The notes under the pieces: model-generated
Told to the model about the DNA's origin: nothing
Seen by the model: the letters and a program-made list of their open reading frames with translations, nothing else
Databases searched by the model: none
Assembly (NCBI RefSeq): GCF_015689335.1
Contig: NZ_CP065053.1
Span: 7,254,001 to 7,318,000, forward strand
Origin: Massilia antarctica
GTDB taxonomy: Bacteria > Pseudomonadota > Gammaproteobacteria > Burkholderiales > Burkholderiaceae_D
Length of the DNA: 64,000 nt
Reading direction: 5' to 3'
Shown here: positions 36,355 through 46,858 of the stretch, piece after piece
Layout of the letters: each line of letters opens with the position of its first letter
Numbering within the stretch: the first letter of the stretch is position 1
Position numbers and translations under genes: made by a program

Positions 36355-37152
36355 TCAGAACCAGGGCAAGGGACGGGCCGCCTCGTGCGGCAAGCCCCAT
36401 TTCGGATCGTAGTCAATCTTGGCCAGGTACAGGCCATCGGGCATGAAGGTGGGCGCGGCATCGTTGCGGTCGCGCCCTTCGAGCACGTCGCGCAGCCATG
36501 CGGGCGTATGACGCCCCTGGCCGACATAGATCAGCGATCCGATCAGGTTGCGCACCATGTGATGCAGGAAGGCGCTGGCGCGCAAGGTGAACACGATCAC
36601 TTCACCATGCCGCTCGATGTTCACCGCGTGCATCTGCTTGACCGGCGACTTGGCCTGGCATTGCGAGGAACGGAAGGCGGAAAAATCATGGGTGCCGACC
36701 AGGCATTGGGCGGCGGCGCGCATCAGGTCCACGTCGAGCGGGCGGAATACCCAGCCGGCGCGGCCCACCAGCAGCGGCGAGCGGATCGGATTGTTGTACA
36801 GGACGTAGTGATAGGTGCGCGCAAAGGCGGCGAAGCGGGCGTGGAATTCCTGCCCCGGATGCTCGGGCACGTCGGTGGCCCAGCGCACGGCGATCGAATC
36901 GGGCAGAAAGGCATTCACGCCGCGCACCCAGGATTGCATGCTGCGCGAGAGCTCGGTGTCGAAGTGGACCACCTGTTCGAGCGCGTGAACGCCGGTATCG
37001 GTACGGCCGGCGCAGGTGGTAGCCAGCTCGATCCGCGCGAATTTTTCGAGCGCGATTTCGAGCCGGTCCTGCACCGTGTTGCGGTCTGGCTGCTTCTGGT
37101 AGCCGTTGAAGGCGGTACCGTCGTACTGGACTCCCAGTGCTATTCGCTTCAA
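36355..37152 (-). CDS. truA: tRNA pseudouridine(38-40) synthase
   Basis: 265 residues. The catalytic Asp is in [25 protein letters not shown] context (shown: GRTDTGVHA). [19 protein letters not shown] at the start and [19 protein letters not shown] near the C-terminus are characteristic. It isomerises uridines in the tRNA anticodon arm. It lies between fimV and trpF as in Burkholderiales. Confidence 0.96.
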   Translation of the reverse strand: MKRIALGVQYDGTAFNGYQKQPDRNTVQDRLEIALEKFARIELATTCAGRTDTGVHALEQVVHFDTELSRSMQSWVRGVNAFLPDSIAVRWATDVPEHPGQEFHARFAAFARTYHYVLYNNPIRSPLLVGRAGWVFRPLDVDLMRAAAQCLVGTHDFSAFRSSQCQAKSPVKQMHAVNIERHGEVIVFTLRASAFLHHMVRNLIGSLIYVGQGRHTPAWLRDVLEGRDRNDAAPTFMPDGLYLAKIDYDPKWGLPHEAARPLPWF

Positions 37153-37179
37153 TCTAGATCCAGTAACAGCCGTCGCTCA

Positions 37180-40041
37180 TCAAGCCAGCTTGACGCGCAT
37201 GTCGTTCGCCTTGGCCACCTGGGAAGCGCTGCCGCCCTTGATGACTTCGTCGAGCAGTTCGCGCGCACCTTCCTTGTCGCCGATTTCCTGATAGGCGATG
37301 GCCAGGTCAAGCTTGGTTTCCATCTCCATCTGGACCGGCGTCAGTTCACCGGCCGGCACGTCAGCGGCGCTGCCGATGTCGTTGAAGTCCGGCAGTGCGG
37401 TGTGGTCGGCTTTGCTGCCTGCCGGCAGGTCGAGGTCGAGCGAGTGCATGTCGAACTCCGGCGCGGCGTCAGCCTTGGCGGTCTTGGTATCGACGGCAAA
37501 CGGATCGTCGTTCGCCAGGCTAGGCACGGCGCCCGGCGTGGTCGATTGCGGCAGGTCGAAGTTCATGCCGTCGAGGTTGAAATCGTCGTCCGCCGGCGCC
37601 TTCGACAGGCTCACCGTGCTGGTGGCCGCCGGTGCGTTGAAGTCCATGTCGAAGTCCATGTCCGGCGTCTCCGCCTTCACCGGCTCGACGTGGACCGGCG
37701 CTGCCGCTGGCGTGTCGAACGACAGGTGATGCTCGTCCATGACTTCCGCCGCCGGCGTGACCACCGGTTCGGCATGGGTCACTGGCTCGAAGCTCAGGCC
37801 GCCCAGGTCGAAGTCGAGGGTGTGCTCTTCGGCTGCCTTGGCCACTGGTGCGACCGGTGCAGGTGCCGGTGCGACTGGCGTGGCGGTGGCATCCTTGCTC
37901 AGGTCGAGGTCGAGATCCATCAGCGCGCTGTGCGGACCGTTATCGATTGCCGAAGCGTCGAACTGGTCGGCCGGATCGGCCGGCAGGCTGGTCGCGGCCG
38001 GCGCACTGCTGCCGGCGCTGGCGTACAGCGGGTTCATCGCATCGATCGACAGGCCCAGTGCGGCCGCTTGTGCCCACTCGTCGCCCTGGCCCTTGGTCAT
38101 GCCATACAGCTCGCTGGCCTGGCTCTCGAACGCGCGCTGGTCCTTGCGGGCAGCGTAGATTTCCAGCAGTTTCAGGCGGACCGGGTAGCGGTCTGGATGG
38201 GTACGCAGCGCTTCCTTCAGAATCTCTTCAGCCTGGGCGTCGCGGCCGTAGGCGATGTAGACGTCGGCTTCGGCGACCGGATCGACTTCATTGGTGTCGA
38301 GCTGGCTGGCCGATGGGGCGAAGCTGGAGTTGAACACGCTGTTGTTGGTGTCCACGCTCTGGCCGCCGGTTTCGGCGAACAGGGAGTGCGCCTGGTCGGT
38401 CGGCGCGCCGAGGATCGACGGCTCCGACGGATTGCGCTCGACCTGCTTGCGCTCGCGCCATTTCGACAGGCCGAACAGGCCGGCCAGCAAGGCGACGATG
38501 GCAGCGATCACGAGCACGATGTTATCCATCAGCATGTCGAAGAAGCTTGGCGCTGGCGCTGGCGCAGCCGGCTTGATCACCGGTTTCGGCGCAGGCACGG
38601 CGGCCGGCGCTGGCACATCGGCCGCCACTGGCGCTGGCGTCACGGCCGGCGCGGAGACAGCCGGCGTGGCGGCGGCAGGTGGCGGCACCGGCACGGCCGC
38701 TGGCGGCGGCGGCGTGACCACCGCTGGCGTGGTGGCCGGCGGAGTCACCGGCGGCTTGGCGCCGACCACTTCCGTGATCGGTGTCTTCGGCGCTACTGCA
38801 CCGGCGGCGGTCTTGCTCTTGACCGTCATGATCTTTTCGAGATCGCCAACGTTCTTTTCCAGTTCCTTGACGCGCTTGGTGGCGTCGGCCATGGCTTTTT
38901 CTTTGGCGATCTTGTCTTCCGGCGTCAGCGCGCCGGTCTTGCCGGCGACGTCGGTCGCGCCGGTCGCTTTCGACAATTTGAGCTGGTCTTTCGATTCATT
39001 GGCGGCGGTTGGACGCTCGGCCACCTTGGCGGTGATCTTGCCGGCGGCGCTCTGGGTTTTTTCAGGCTCCTTGTCGGCCGAGCCGCTGGCGACCTGGCCG
39101 GCCAGCTTGTTGCGGTACGCGTTGAAGTCGGTGGCATGGGCCACCACGACGCCGCGCGCTTCGCTTTCGGAACCCTTGATCGCTGCCGCTTCGGGCACCG
39201 ACAGGATCTGGCCCGATTTCAGGCGGTTCATGTTGTTGCCTGCGAAGGCATCCGGATTGGCGCGGTACAGCGCGACCAGCATCATGTCGAGCGAAATATC
39301 GGCCGGCTTGATATGGGCCGCGATCTTGCCCAAGGTATCGCCACGCTTGACCTTGTACTCGCTGTCGCCTTCGCCCTTGCCGGCGGCGCGCTGCGGCTCT
39401 TGCGAGGCAGCTGCCTTTGGCTCGGCCTTGTCGGCTTTCGGTTCCGCAGGCGCATCGGCAGGCGGCTTGGCGGCATTTGCCGCACCCGTCTTGCCGCCGG
39501 CCTTGGCGCCGGCTTTCGCATCCGCCTTGGCACCGTTGCGGCTACCCTGCGACAGCACGTCGACCGGCGCGGATACTTGCGCGGTCTGGGTCGAACGCAT
39601 TTCGACAGGGTCAAGCAGGAAGGTGTATTCGCGCACCAGTCGGCCCGACGAACCCCAGTTCAATTCGAGCAACATATCGACGAACGGTTCGTTGACAGGC
39701 TGCGCAGAAGTGATTTTGATGAACTGGCGGCCACCGCGCTGCTCGACGTTGAAACGCAGCGACAGCAGGGCAGGATTGAAATCGATATTGGCTTGACGGA
39801 AGGCTTCAGCCGGGGCCAGCTTGGCGACCAGGCCGCTCGCTTCGTCATTGGCAACCGAGGTCAGTTCGATCTCTGCGTTCAGGGGCTGGCCGAGCGCGGA
39901 CAGAACGGTCAGTTTACCGAGACCTGCCGCGTATGCTGAGGTGGACAGAAACACCGCACTGGCGACCGCGCCTGTGACGGTTTTCAACGCGAACGAAGTG
40001 AGCTTGGAGCGAGTGTTTAAATGCATAGTTGGCGGCATCAT
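37180..40041 (-). CDS. fimV: FimV/HubP-type polar landmark protein
   Basis: 953 residues from the first ATG; MHLNTRSKLT at 40026 is an alternative, and neither has a clear ribosome site. A signal peptide ends at AYAAG, and a FimV N-terminal beta-rich domain (about 40-150) follows. A LysM peptidoglycan-binding domain is at about 230 (YKVKRGDTLGKIAAHIKP). One membrane segment lies at about 505 (MDNIVLVIAAIVALLAGLFG). A long acidic, low-complexity cytoplasmic part then ends with the TPR-like FimV C-terminal domain (DLAIAYQEIGDKEGARELLD). It organises pili and chemotaxis at the pole in relatives. Confidence 0.94.
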   Translation of the reverse strand: MMPPTMHLNTRSKLTSFALKTVTGAVASAVFLSTSAYAAGLGKLTVLSALGQPLNAEIELTSVANDEASGLVAKLAPAEAFRQANIDFNPALLSLRFNVEQRGGRQFIKITSAQPVNEPFVDMLLELNWGSSGRLVREYTFLLDPVEMRSTQTAQVSAPVDVLSQGSRNGAKADAKAGAKAGGKTGAANAAKPPADAPAEPKADKAEPKAAASQEPQRAAGKGEGDSEYKVKRGDTLGKIAAHIKPADISLDMMLVALYRANPDAFAGNNMNRLKSGQILSVPEAAAIKGSESEARGVVVAHATDFNAYRNKLAGQVASGSADKEPEKTQSAAGKITAKVAERPTAANESKDQLKLSKATGATDVAGKTGALTPEDKIAKEKAMADATKRVKELEKNVGDLEKIMTVKSKTAAGAVAPKTPITEVVGAKPPVTPPATTPAVVTPPPPAAVPVPPPAAATPAVSAPAVTPAPVAADVPAPAAVPAPKPVIKPAAPAPAPSFFDMLMDNIVLVIAAIVALLAGLFGLSKWRERKQVERNPSEPSILGAPTDQAHSLFAETGGQSVDTNNSVFNSSFAPSASQLDTNEVDPVAEADVYIAYGRDAQAEEILKEALRTHPDRYPVRLKLLEIYAARKDQRAFESQASELYGMTKGQGDEWAQAAALGLSIDAMNPLYASAGSSAPAATSLPADPADQFDASAIDNGPHSALMDLDLDLSKDATATPVAPAPAPVAPVAKAAEEHTLDFDLGGLSFEPVTHAEPVVTPAAEVMDEHHLSFDTPAAAPVHVEPVKAETPDMDFDMDFNAPAATSTVSLSKAPADDDFNLDGMNFDLPQSTTPGAVPSLANDDPFAVDTKTAKADAAPEFDMHSLDLDLPAGSKADHTALPDFNDIGSAADVPAGELTPVQMEMETKLDLAIAYQEIGDKEGARELLDEVIKGGSASQVAKANDMRVKLA

Positions 40042-40349
40042 GAGTTGACGGGGGAGAAGGCTGGTTTCCCGGAGGTCTCAACATATCATCATGCACTAGA
40101 GCATGCAAGTTTTTGGAGCAACTATGTCGGGCAGTTGCTCACTAAATACGCAATTTCGCGCTTTCTGTAACAGCTCGGTCAGAACCGCATTCATGCCGCT
40201 ATGTCAAGTACCTTGCAAGATATAACAACTGAATTATCAAGAAGTATACGAAAAACCATGGTAACGGTGGCTAAAAACGCAAGTTGCGCCGGCCGCCGCT
40301 GCCGCGTGTTGTGCACGACTGCATGCACAACACGCCATTCTACACGTGT
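40042..40349. other. Intergenic region between asd and fimV
   Basis: About 308 bases upstream of fimV, clearly AT-richer near its middle. It holds a long hairpin (listed separately) but no small gene that I can support. Confidence 0.6.
40304..40335 (-). terminator. Long hairpin after asd
   Basis: A 12-bp perfect inverted repeat (40304-40315 with 40324-40335) with an 8-base loop lies 14 bases after the asd stop. There is no T-run on the minus strand, so its role as a rho-independent terminator is doubtful. Confidence 0.45.
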
Positions 40350-41477
40350 TTACTTATCCAGAATAATTCTCAGCATGCGGCGCAGCGGTTCGGCCGCGCC
40401 CCATAGCAGCTGGTCGCCCACGGTGAAGGCGGACAGGTACTCGCCGCCCATCGACATCTTGCGCAGGCGTCCAACCGGAATGGTCAGGCTGCCCGTGACG
40501 GCGGCCGGCGACAGGTCGCGCATCGACGCTTCGCGCGTGTTCGGCACCACCTTCACCCACTGGTTATTGGCGGCGATGATGTCGTTGATCTCGTCGAGCG
40601 GCACATCTTTTTTCAGCTTGATGGTCAGCGCCTGCGAGTGGCAGCGCATCGCGCCCACGCGCACGCACAGGCCATCGACCGGGATTTCGCTGCTGCCGAA
40701 AGCCGCGCCCAGTCCCAGGATCTTGTTGGTCTCGGCGCCGGCCTTCCATTCTTCCTTCGACTGGCCGTTGCCCAGGTCCTTGTCGATCCAGGGAATCAGG
40801 TTGCCGGCCAGCGGCACGCCGAACTGGCGGGTCTCGTCAAGCGACATGCCATGCTGGGTCGCCAGCACGGTGCGGTCGATGTCGAGGATGGCGGCGGCCG
40901 GGTTGTCCAGCAGCGCTTTCACCGATTGATTGATGGTGCCGAACTGCGTCAGCAGCTCGCGCATGTGCTGGGCGCCGCCGCCGGACGCAGCCTGGTAGGT
41001 CATGGAACTCATCCAGTCGACCAGATTATGCTGGAACAGGCCGCCAAGGCCCATCAGCATGCACGATACGGTGCAATTGCCGCCGATGTAGTTCTTCACG
41101 CCGCGCGTCATCGCGTTCTTGATGACGTCGAGGTTGACCGGGTCGAGCACGATGACGGCATCGTCGTTCATGCGCAGGGTCGAGGCGGCGTCGATCCAGT
41201 AGCCGTTCCAGCCGGATTCGCGCAGCTTGGGGAACATCTCGCTGGTGTAGTCGCCGCCCTGGCAGGAAATGATGATCTCGCATTTCGACAGCTCGGTAAT
41301 GTCGGTTGCGTCTTTCAGGGTAGTCTCGTTCTTCGCCATCGCAGGCGCTTTGCCGCCCGCGTTCGACGTTGTGAAGAACACCGGTTCGATGTGGGCGAAA
41401 TCGCCCTCGTCCTGCATGCGCTGCATCAGGACCGAACCTACCATACCGCGCCAACCTACCAAGCCAACTAATTTCAT
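40350..41477 (-). CDS. asd: Aspartate-semialdehyde dehydrogenase
   Basis: 375 residues. The NADP-binding [25 protein letters not shown] start and the catalytic Cys in [15 protein letters not shown] are present. It reduces aspartyl phosphate to the semialdehyde, the branch point to lysine/diaminopimelate, methionine and threonine. Its position downstream of leuB is conserved in Burkholderiales. Confidence 0.96.
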   Translation of the reverse strand: MKLVGLVGWRGMVGSVLMQRMQDEGDFAHIEPVFFTTSNAGGKAPAMAKNETTLKDATDITELSKCEIIISCQGGDYTSEMFPKLRESGWNGYWIDAASTLRMNDDAVIVLDPVNLDVIKNAMTRGVKNYIGGNCTVSCMLMGLGGLFQHNLVDWMSSMTYQAASGGGAQHMRELLTQFGTINQSVKALLDNPAAAILDIDRTVLATQHGMSLDETRQFGVPLAGNLIPWIDKDLGNGQSKEEWKAGAETNKILGLGAAFGSSEIPVDGLCVRVGAMRCHSQALTIKLKKDVPLDEINDIIAANNQWVKVVPNTREASMRDLSPAAVTGSLTIPVGRLRKMSMGGEYLSAFTVGDQLLWGAAEPLRRMLRIILDK

Positions 41478-41521
41478 CTTCTTTCCTCGATGCTTTCTTC
41501 GTCTGATTTGAAAAAACTGCT

Positions 41522-42592
41522 TTACCCAAGCGCCTTGACCACGGCATTGCCCATTTCCTCGGTACCGACCCTGGTGGTACCGGCTTCAAAAATATCCCCG
41601 GTGCGCAAGCCCTGCGCCAGCACCTTCTTGACCGCGTTCTCGATGCGGTCGGCCTGCTCGGTCTTGCCGAACGAGAAGCGCAGCATCATCGCGGCCGACA
41701 GGATCGTCGCCAGCGGATTGGCGATGCCCTTGCCGGCGATGTCGGGCGCGGAACCGTGCGAGGGCTCGTACAAGCCCTTGTTGCTGGCGTCGAGCGAGGC
41801 CGATGGCAGCATGCCGATCGAACCGGTGAGCATGGCGGCGCAGTCGGACAGGATGTCGCCGAACAGATTCCCGGTGACCATGACGTCGAATTTTTTCGGC
41901 GCGCGCACCAGCTGCATGGCGGCGTTATCGACGTACATGTGATCGAGTTCGATGTCGGGATATTCCTTGTGCACGTCGGTGACGATGTCGCGCCAGAACT
42001 GGAACGTCTCGAGCACATTGGCCTTGTCCACGCTGGTGACGCGCTTGCCGCGCTTTTGGGCGGCCTGGAAGGCCACGTGCGCGATGCGGCGGATTTCCGG
42101 TTCGGCGTAGCGCATGGTGTCGAAGCCTTCGCGCTCGCCCTTGAACGGGCCATCCGGGCATTCGCGCACGCCGCGCGGCTTGCCGAAATAGACGTCGCCG
42201 GTCAGTTCGCGGATGATCAGGATGTCCAGGCCCGACACCACTTCGGGCTTCAGGGTCGACGCGCCGGCCAGTTCCGGGTACAGGATGGCCGGACGCAGGT
42301 TGGCGAACAAACCCAATTCCTTGCGCAAGCCGAGGATGGCCTGTTCCGGGCGCAGCGAGCGCTCCAGGGAATCGTATTTGAAGTCGCCGACTGCGCCGAA
42401 CAGCACCGCGTCGGCGCTCTTGGCCAGCGCCAGGGTGGCCGGCGGCAGCGGGTGGCCGTGGGCGGCGTAGCCGGCGCCGCCGACGTCGGCGGTTTCCATG
42501 TCAAATTGTTCGCCAAGGACGTTCAGTACCTTGACCGCTTGCGCCATGATTTCAGGGCCGATGCCGTCGCCCGGCAGGATTGCAATTTTCAT
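41522..42592 (-). CDS. leuB: 3-isopropylmalate dehydrogenase
   Basis: 356 residues. The isocitrate/isopropylmalate dehydrogenase signature [16 protein letters not shown] (with the metal-binding Asp residues) and [15 protein letters not shown] at the start are diagnostic. It oxidatively decarboxylates 3-isopropylmalate in leucine synthesis using NAD. Part of the leuC-ecn-leuD-leuB operon; asd follows 44 bases later. Confidence 0.97.
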   Translation of the reverse strand: MKIAILPGDGIGPEIMAQAVKVLNVLGEQFDMETADVGGAGYAAHGHPLPPATLALAKSADAVLFGAVGDFKYDSLERSLRPEQAILGLRKELGLFANLRPAILYPELAGASTLKPEVVSGLDILIIRELTGDVYFGKPRGVRECPDGPFKGEREGFDTMRYAEPEIRRIAHVAFQAAQKRGKRVTSVDKANVLETFQFWRDIVTDVHKEYPDIELDHMYVDNAAMQLVRAPKKFDVMVTGNLFGDILSDCAAMLTGSIGMLPSASLDASNKGLYEPSHGSAPDIAGKGIANPLATILSAAMMLRFSFGKTEQADRIENAVKKVLAQGLRTGDIFEAGTTRVGTEEMGNAVVKALG

Positions 42593-42626
42593 GTGATCTC
42601 TTTAGTCGTCGGATTATGCGTGCGGT

Positions 42627-43274
42627 TCAGATGACGTTGGCCAGCCAGGGCTGGGCCGCCAGATGGCGTTCTTCAAAGGCGCGGATCTCGTCCGCGTGGC
42701 GCAGGGTCAGGCCGATGTCGTCCAGGCCATTCAACAGGCAGTATTTGCGGAACGGGTCGATCTGGAATTCATAACTCAAGGAGCCGTTGCTCGTCGAGAT
42801 GCGCTGCTGCTCCAGGTCCACCACCAGGCGGAAACCCGGGAAGGCCTTCACTTCGTTGAACAGGTGCTCGACCTGCGACTCGGAGAGGACGATCGGCAGC
42901 AGGCCGCTCTTGTAACAGTTGTTGAAGAAGATGTCGGCGAAGCTCGGCGCGATGATGGCGCGAAAACCGTACTGGTCGAGCGCCCACGGCGCGTGTTCGC
43001 GCGAGGAGCCGCAGCCGAAGTTTTTGCGCGTGAGCAGAATCGATGCGCCCTGGTAGCGTGCCTCGTTCAGTACGAAATCGGGATTGAGCGGACGGCTGGC
43101 GTTATCCTTGCCCGGCTCGCCGTGGTCGAGATAGCGCCATTCGTCGAACAGATTGGGACCGAAGCCGGTGCGCAGGATCGACTTGAGGAACTGCTTGGGG
43201 ATGATGGCATCGGTGTCGACGTTGGCGCGGTCGAGCGGGGCCACCAGGCCTTCGTATATCGTAAATTTATCCAT
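42627..43274 (-). CDS. leuD: 3-isopropylmalate dehydratase small subunit
   Basis: 215 residues. [15 protein letters not shown] near the start and [13 protein letters not shown] are the conserved small-subunit motifs. With LeuC it isomerises 2-isopropylmalate to 3-isopropylmalate. It lies between the entericidin gene and leuB; the ATG follows AGAGACC. Confidence 0.96.
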   Translation of the reverse strand: MDKFTIYEGLVAPLDRANVDTDAIIPKQFLKSILRTGFGPNLFDEWRYLDHGEPGKDNASRPLNPDFVLNEARYQGASILLTRKNFGCGSSREHAPWALDQYGFRAIIAPSFADIFFNNCYKSGLLPIVLSESQVEHLFNEVKAFPGFRLVVDLEQQRISTSNGSLSYEFQIDPFRKYCLLNGLDDIGLTLRHADEIRAFEERHLAAQPWLANVI

Positions 43275-43341
43275 GGTCTCTTGCAGTGTGGGCGCGCCCC
43301 CGCCTGGGCGGGGGCGACGCGGCGGTCCGCGGATCCGCCTG

Positions 43342-43464
43342 TTATTTTTTGCCGGCGCCGTCTATCTTCTGGCCGACTTTTTGAATGTCCTTGCCAAAGC
43401 CCGATACGGTATTGCAAGCGGCGAGCAGCAGTGCGATGGCGAACAGGGCCAACAGCTTTTTCAT
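43342..43464 (-). CDS. Entericidin A/B family lipoprotein
   Basis: 40 residues. [17 protein letters not shown] is a lipoprotein signal with lipobox LLAAC, followed by [21 protein letters not shown], an amphipathic helix typical of entericidins. Such proteins are small envelope lipoproteins whose expression is linked to stress or cell lysis in E. coli. A copy between leuC and leuD is a conserved feature of betaproteobacteria. Only one copy is present, with no antidote partner. Confidence 0.9.
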   Translation of the reverse strand: MKKLLALFAIALLLAACNTVSGFGKDIQKVGQKIDGAGKK

Positions 43465-43487
43465 TACAAACTCACAGACGATGGATG

Positions 43488-44891
43488 TTAGCGCAGTGCG
43501 CGCACGTCGACGAAATGGCCGGTGATGCCGGCCGCCGCCGCCATGGCGGGCGATACCAGGTGGGTACGCCCGCCCTGCCCCTGGCGACCTTCGAAATTGC
43601 GGTTCGAGGTCGAGGCGCAGCGCTCGCCCGGCTCGAGCCGGTCGGCATTCATGGCAAGGCACATCGAGCAGCCTGGCTCGCGCCATTCGAAGCCCGCGTC
43701 CTTGAAAATCTTGTCCAGCCCTTCGCGCTCGGCCTGGTCTTTCACCAGCCCGGAGCCCGGCACCACCAGCGCCAGGCGCACGTTCGACGCCCGGTGCTTG
43801 CCGCGCACCACGGCCGCGGCCGCGCGCAAATCTTCGATGCGCGAATTGGTGCACGAACCGATGAACACCTTGTCGATGCGGATGTCGGCGATCGGGGTGT
43901 TGGGCTTGAGGTTCATGTAGACCAGCGCTTTTTCCATGGCGTCGCGCCGCACGGGGTCTTTTTCCTGGTCGGGATCGGGCACGCGGCCATCGATCGAGGT
44001 GACCATTTCGGGCGAGGTGCCCCAGGTGACCTGCGGCTTGATTTCGGCGGCATTGAGCAGCACCACCATGTCGAACTGGGCGCCCTGGTCCGAATGCAAG
44101 GTGCGCCAGTAATCGACCGCGCGGTCCCAGTGCGGACCGGCCGGGGCGTACGGGCGGCCCTTGACGTAGTTGATGGTGGTGTCGTCCACCCCGATCATGC
44201 CGGCGCGCGCACCCGCTTCGATCGCCATGTTACAGACCGTCATGCGCCCTTCCATCGACAGCGCGCGGATCGCGGCGCCGCCGAATTCAATGGCGTAGCC
44301 GGTACCGCCGGCGGTGCCGATCTTGCCGATCACGGCCAGCACGATATCCTTGGCGGTCACGCCCGCCGGCAGCGCGCCGTCGACCTGCACCAGCATGGAT
44401 TTGGATTTCTTGGCCAGCAAGGTTTGCGTCGCCAGCACGTGTTCGACCTCGGAGGTGCCGATGCCGTGCGCCAGGCAGCCGAAGGCGCCGTGGGTGGACG
44501 TGTGCGAGTCGCCGCACACCACCGTCATGCCGGGCAAGGTGGCGCCCTGCTCCGGACCGATCACGTGCACGATGCCCTGGCGCTTGTCGTTCATGTTGAA
44601 GTAGGTCAGGCCGTAACTCTTGGAGTTGGCGTCCAGGGTTTCGACCTGCAGGCGCGAGGTGGGGTCGGCGATGCCATCCTTGCGGTCGGTGGTCGGCACG
44701 TTATGGTCGGCTACCGCGAGGTTGGCCGAATTGCGCCATAGCTTGCGGTTGGCGGCGCGCAGGCCATCGAAGGCCTGTGGGCTGGTCACTTCATGCAGCA
44801 GGTGGCGGTCGATGTAAAGCACCGTCGTACCGTCGTCGTCGGAACGCACGATGTGCGATTCCCAGAGTTTGTCGTAGAGCGTTTTTATCAT
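43488..44891 (-). CDS. leuC: 3-isopropylmalate dehydratase large subunit
   Basis: 467 residues. An aconitase-type [4Fe-4S] site is given by [11 protein letters not shown] and [10 protein letters not shown] cysteines, with [12 protein letters not shown] nearby. It catalyses the leucine-pathway isomerisation together with LeuD. First gene of the leuC-ecn-leuD-leuB series; a candidate extended -10 box lies about 45 bases upstream. Confidence 0.97.
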   Translation of the reverse strand: MIKTLYDKLWESHIVRSDDDGTTVLYIDRHLLHEVTSPQAFDGLRAANRKLWRNSANLAVADHNVPTTDRKDGIADPTSRLQVETLDANSKSYGLTYFNMNDKRQGIVHVIGPEQGATLPGMTVVCGDSHTSTHGAFGCLAHGIGTSEVEHVLATQTLLAKKSKSMLVQVDGALPAGVTAKDIVLAVIGKIGTAGGTGYAIEFGGAAIRALSMEGRMTVCNMAIEAGARAGMIGVDDTTINYVKGRPYAPAGPHWDRAVDYWRTLHSDQGAQFDMVVLLNAAEIKPQVTWGTSPEMVTSIDGRVPDPDQEKDPVRRDAMEKALVYMNLKPNTPIADIRIDKVFIGSCTNSRIEDLRAAAAVVRGKHRASNVRLALVVPGSGLVKDQAEREGLDKIFKDAGFEWREPGCSMCLAMNADRLEPGERCASTSNRNFEGRQGQGGRTHLVSPAMAAAAGITGHFVDVRALR

Positions 44892-44935
44892 GATGGAAGG
44901 TAGTAGGCGACTGCATGAATCAAGTACCGCATTTG

Positions 44936-44944
44936 ATTATGCCA
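44936..44944 (-). promoter_or_regulatory. Extended -10 promoter element of leuC
   Basis: TGGCATAAT on the minus strand matches the extended -10 form TGn plus TATAAT with one mismatch and lies 44 bases before the leuC ATG. A clear -35 box is not seen. Confidence 0.45.
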
Positions 44945-45005
44945 TATTTGTGCAGCGCAGTAGTCCTTGCACCATTTTGATACTTTCGCAGTTTTTGATA
45001 CGCCT

Positions 45006-46664
45006 TTACTGAAGTTTATTCACCGAATGTATCGTGTTAGCGAACGAACCCATCGTAGCGGACGTCACGTCCGGCGCCTTGCGCGTATTCATGTTGCGCA
45101 TCTTCGACTGCCCCACCAGCGAAAAGACCTGGAGGGCGACGAACACGCCCGCGCCGACCTTGATCAGGGTGGAATTCGGACCCGGGGCCTCGCCGAACTC
45201 GTTCTCGCCGTCGGTGCCAGGAATGAAGCAGTAGATGATCATCAAGCCGAGCCAGAAAATGATCGTGGCGATGGTGGAGAAATTCCGGCCGCCCAAGGCG
45301 CCGCCCACGCACACGACGAGAAAGAACCCAAAAATCCACTTCCCGCTCAGGTTCACGTCGTGCATGCGCAGCACCAGCAGCCGCAGGCAGAACAACATCG
45401 AGACAATGACACCGATGCCAATCGCGCCCATCACGCCCGTCGCGCCGGAACCGCCTTTCGGCGACAGCAATCCCAACGCGACGGCCAGCACGATCAAGGG
45501 CATGAACACCACCAGCGAATACGCCAGCGCGCGCACGCGGCCGATGCGGCCTTCCATCGAAAAGCTAAACGCGCCCGGCTCGTCGCGCGGCAGGTCCTGG
45601 TCGGCGTAGGCGTGCCCCGATGCGGGCGGGCGGTAAGGATCGGCCGCGACGCGGTCGGCGTAGCCGGGCCCCGATGCGGGCGCGCGGTGAGGCTCGGCCG
45701 CGACGGTCTCATCGAATTCGACGCGGGTCAGGAGCCACTTGTACAGGGAGCGGTTTTGCTCGAAATCGTCCGCCGGCGCGCGGATCGTGATCGCCACCAC
45801 GATGCCGTCGATGCGCATGAGGGCGACCAGGCAGCGGCTCTCGAACGCGTCGCCGGGAACGGTCCCGGTAAATTCGATGGCCTTGCCGGTGACCCGGTCG
45901 CCCCACTCGAAGCCGTCGATGGCGTAAGCTTCGCCGGCTTGCTTGAGGTAGCGCATTTCGTGCTTGACCACGGCCAGGCGCGTTTCCACCCACTTGTTGA
46001 GCGAGACTCGGGGACGCACATAACCGACCGCTTCGATCACCGTGCCGGTGCTGTCGTCATGAAAGCGCAAGCCGTCCGCCATGGTGGACTTGCGCCATGC
46101 GGCCGGCACAAAAAATTGCAAGCCGATCTGGGCGATGTTGACATAGCGCGGCTTGAGCGCGGCGACATCGAGCGGACCGCTGGCGGCACGCCGCACCGGG
46201 GCAGGCTTGTCGAGAACGGCCGCTGCGGGCGCCGGAGCCGGCGCGGCTGCGGGCACGGTCGCGGCGGCGCCGGCCTTGGCGGCGGCGGCCTTGGCCAGCG
46301 ACGCTTCGATGCTATTCCTGAGCCAGGCCACGCGGTCGTGGGCGATGTCGAAGCTGCGGTCGCTCAGCGCCACCACGATGGCGACGTCGGCCTGCAGCAA
46401 GCGCACCACATCGGCGCCCGAGAGCGCGGCCAGCAGGCTGCCTTGCCCGTCTTCGGCCCGTTCGCGCACTTCCGAAATCACGATCGAACGCAAGCCGTCG
46501 CCCTTGCCGTCGCGCGTGCGCAGCTTGACGCCGCCGGTCTCACTGGCGCCAGGCTGGACGACGGGAACGAAAAACTTCGTATTCACGAATTTTTTCCACG
46601 CTGGGTTGATCGACCCATTCGCCTGCGCAGCGGTGAGCACTTGCTCAAAAGTTTCCGACGCCAT
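45006..46664 (-). CDS. Multidomain DUF805 membrane protein (copy 1)
   Basis: 552 residues from ATG 46664 (MASETFEQVLTAAQANGS). Residues 1-150 form an unrecognised domain (PAWKKFVNTKFFVPV, VLLQADVAIVVAL-like) shared with the next gene. After an Ala/Pro linker, residues about 190-350 form a second domain (QIGLQFFVPAAWRKS, AVVKHEMRYLKQAGEAYAID). Residues about 375-530 are DUF805, with four membrane segments and the motifs RMHDVNLSGKW and PGTDGENEFGEAPGP. DUF805 function is unknown. It is the downstream member of a tandem duplicate pair. Confidence 0.82.
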   Translation of the reverse strand: MASETFEQVLTAAQANGSINPAWKKFVNTKFFVPVVQPGASETGGVKLRTRDGKGDGLRSIVISEVRERAEDGQGSLLAALSGADVVRLLQADVAIVVALSDRSFDIAHDRVAWLRNSIEASLAKAAAAKAGAAATVPAAAPAPAPAAAVLDKPAPVRRAASGPLDVAALKPRYVNIAQIGLQFFVPAAWRKSTMADGLRFHDDSTGTVIEAVGYVRPRVSLNKWVETRLAVVKHEMRYLKQAGEAYAIDGFEWGDRVTGKAIEFTGTVPGDAFESRCLVALMRIDGIVVAITIRAPADDFEQNRSLYKWLLTRVEFDETVAAEPHRAPASGPGYADRVAADPYRPPASGHAYADQDLPRDEPGAFSFSMEGRIGRVRALAYSLVVFMPLIVLAVALGLLSPKGGSGATGVMGAIGIGVIVSMLFCLRLLVLRMHDVNLSGKWIFGFFLVVCVGGALGGRNFSTIATIIFWLGLMIIYCFIPGTDGENEFGEAPGPNSTLIKVGAGVFVALQVFSLVGQSKMRNMNTRKAPDVTSATMGSFANTIHSVNKLQ

Positions 46665-46858
46665 TTTATTTGCCAGCCTTAATATTAGTTTTCTTCTTGC
46701 AAGAATATGGGCGCCATCGTGCCATGTATTGATTGGCAAGACAACTTGACTGTTGTAAATAAGGGAAGGAAACGCGGGAAACTGCGCACCGCCCCGGAGC
46801 TGGTCCGAGGCTGACGTTTATTCACTGAATGCGCCGCATCGATGAACGATCGCTTGGC

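Noticed and set aside
36325..39939. 1204-codon plus-strand open frame
   Set aside because: It is the complement of truA and fimV; GC-rich codon bias keeps the reverse frame open.
43342..43464. Entericidin as a toxin-antitoxin pair
   Set aside because: Only one copy is present and no antidote gene lies beside it; the leuC-leuD location is simply conserved.
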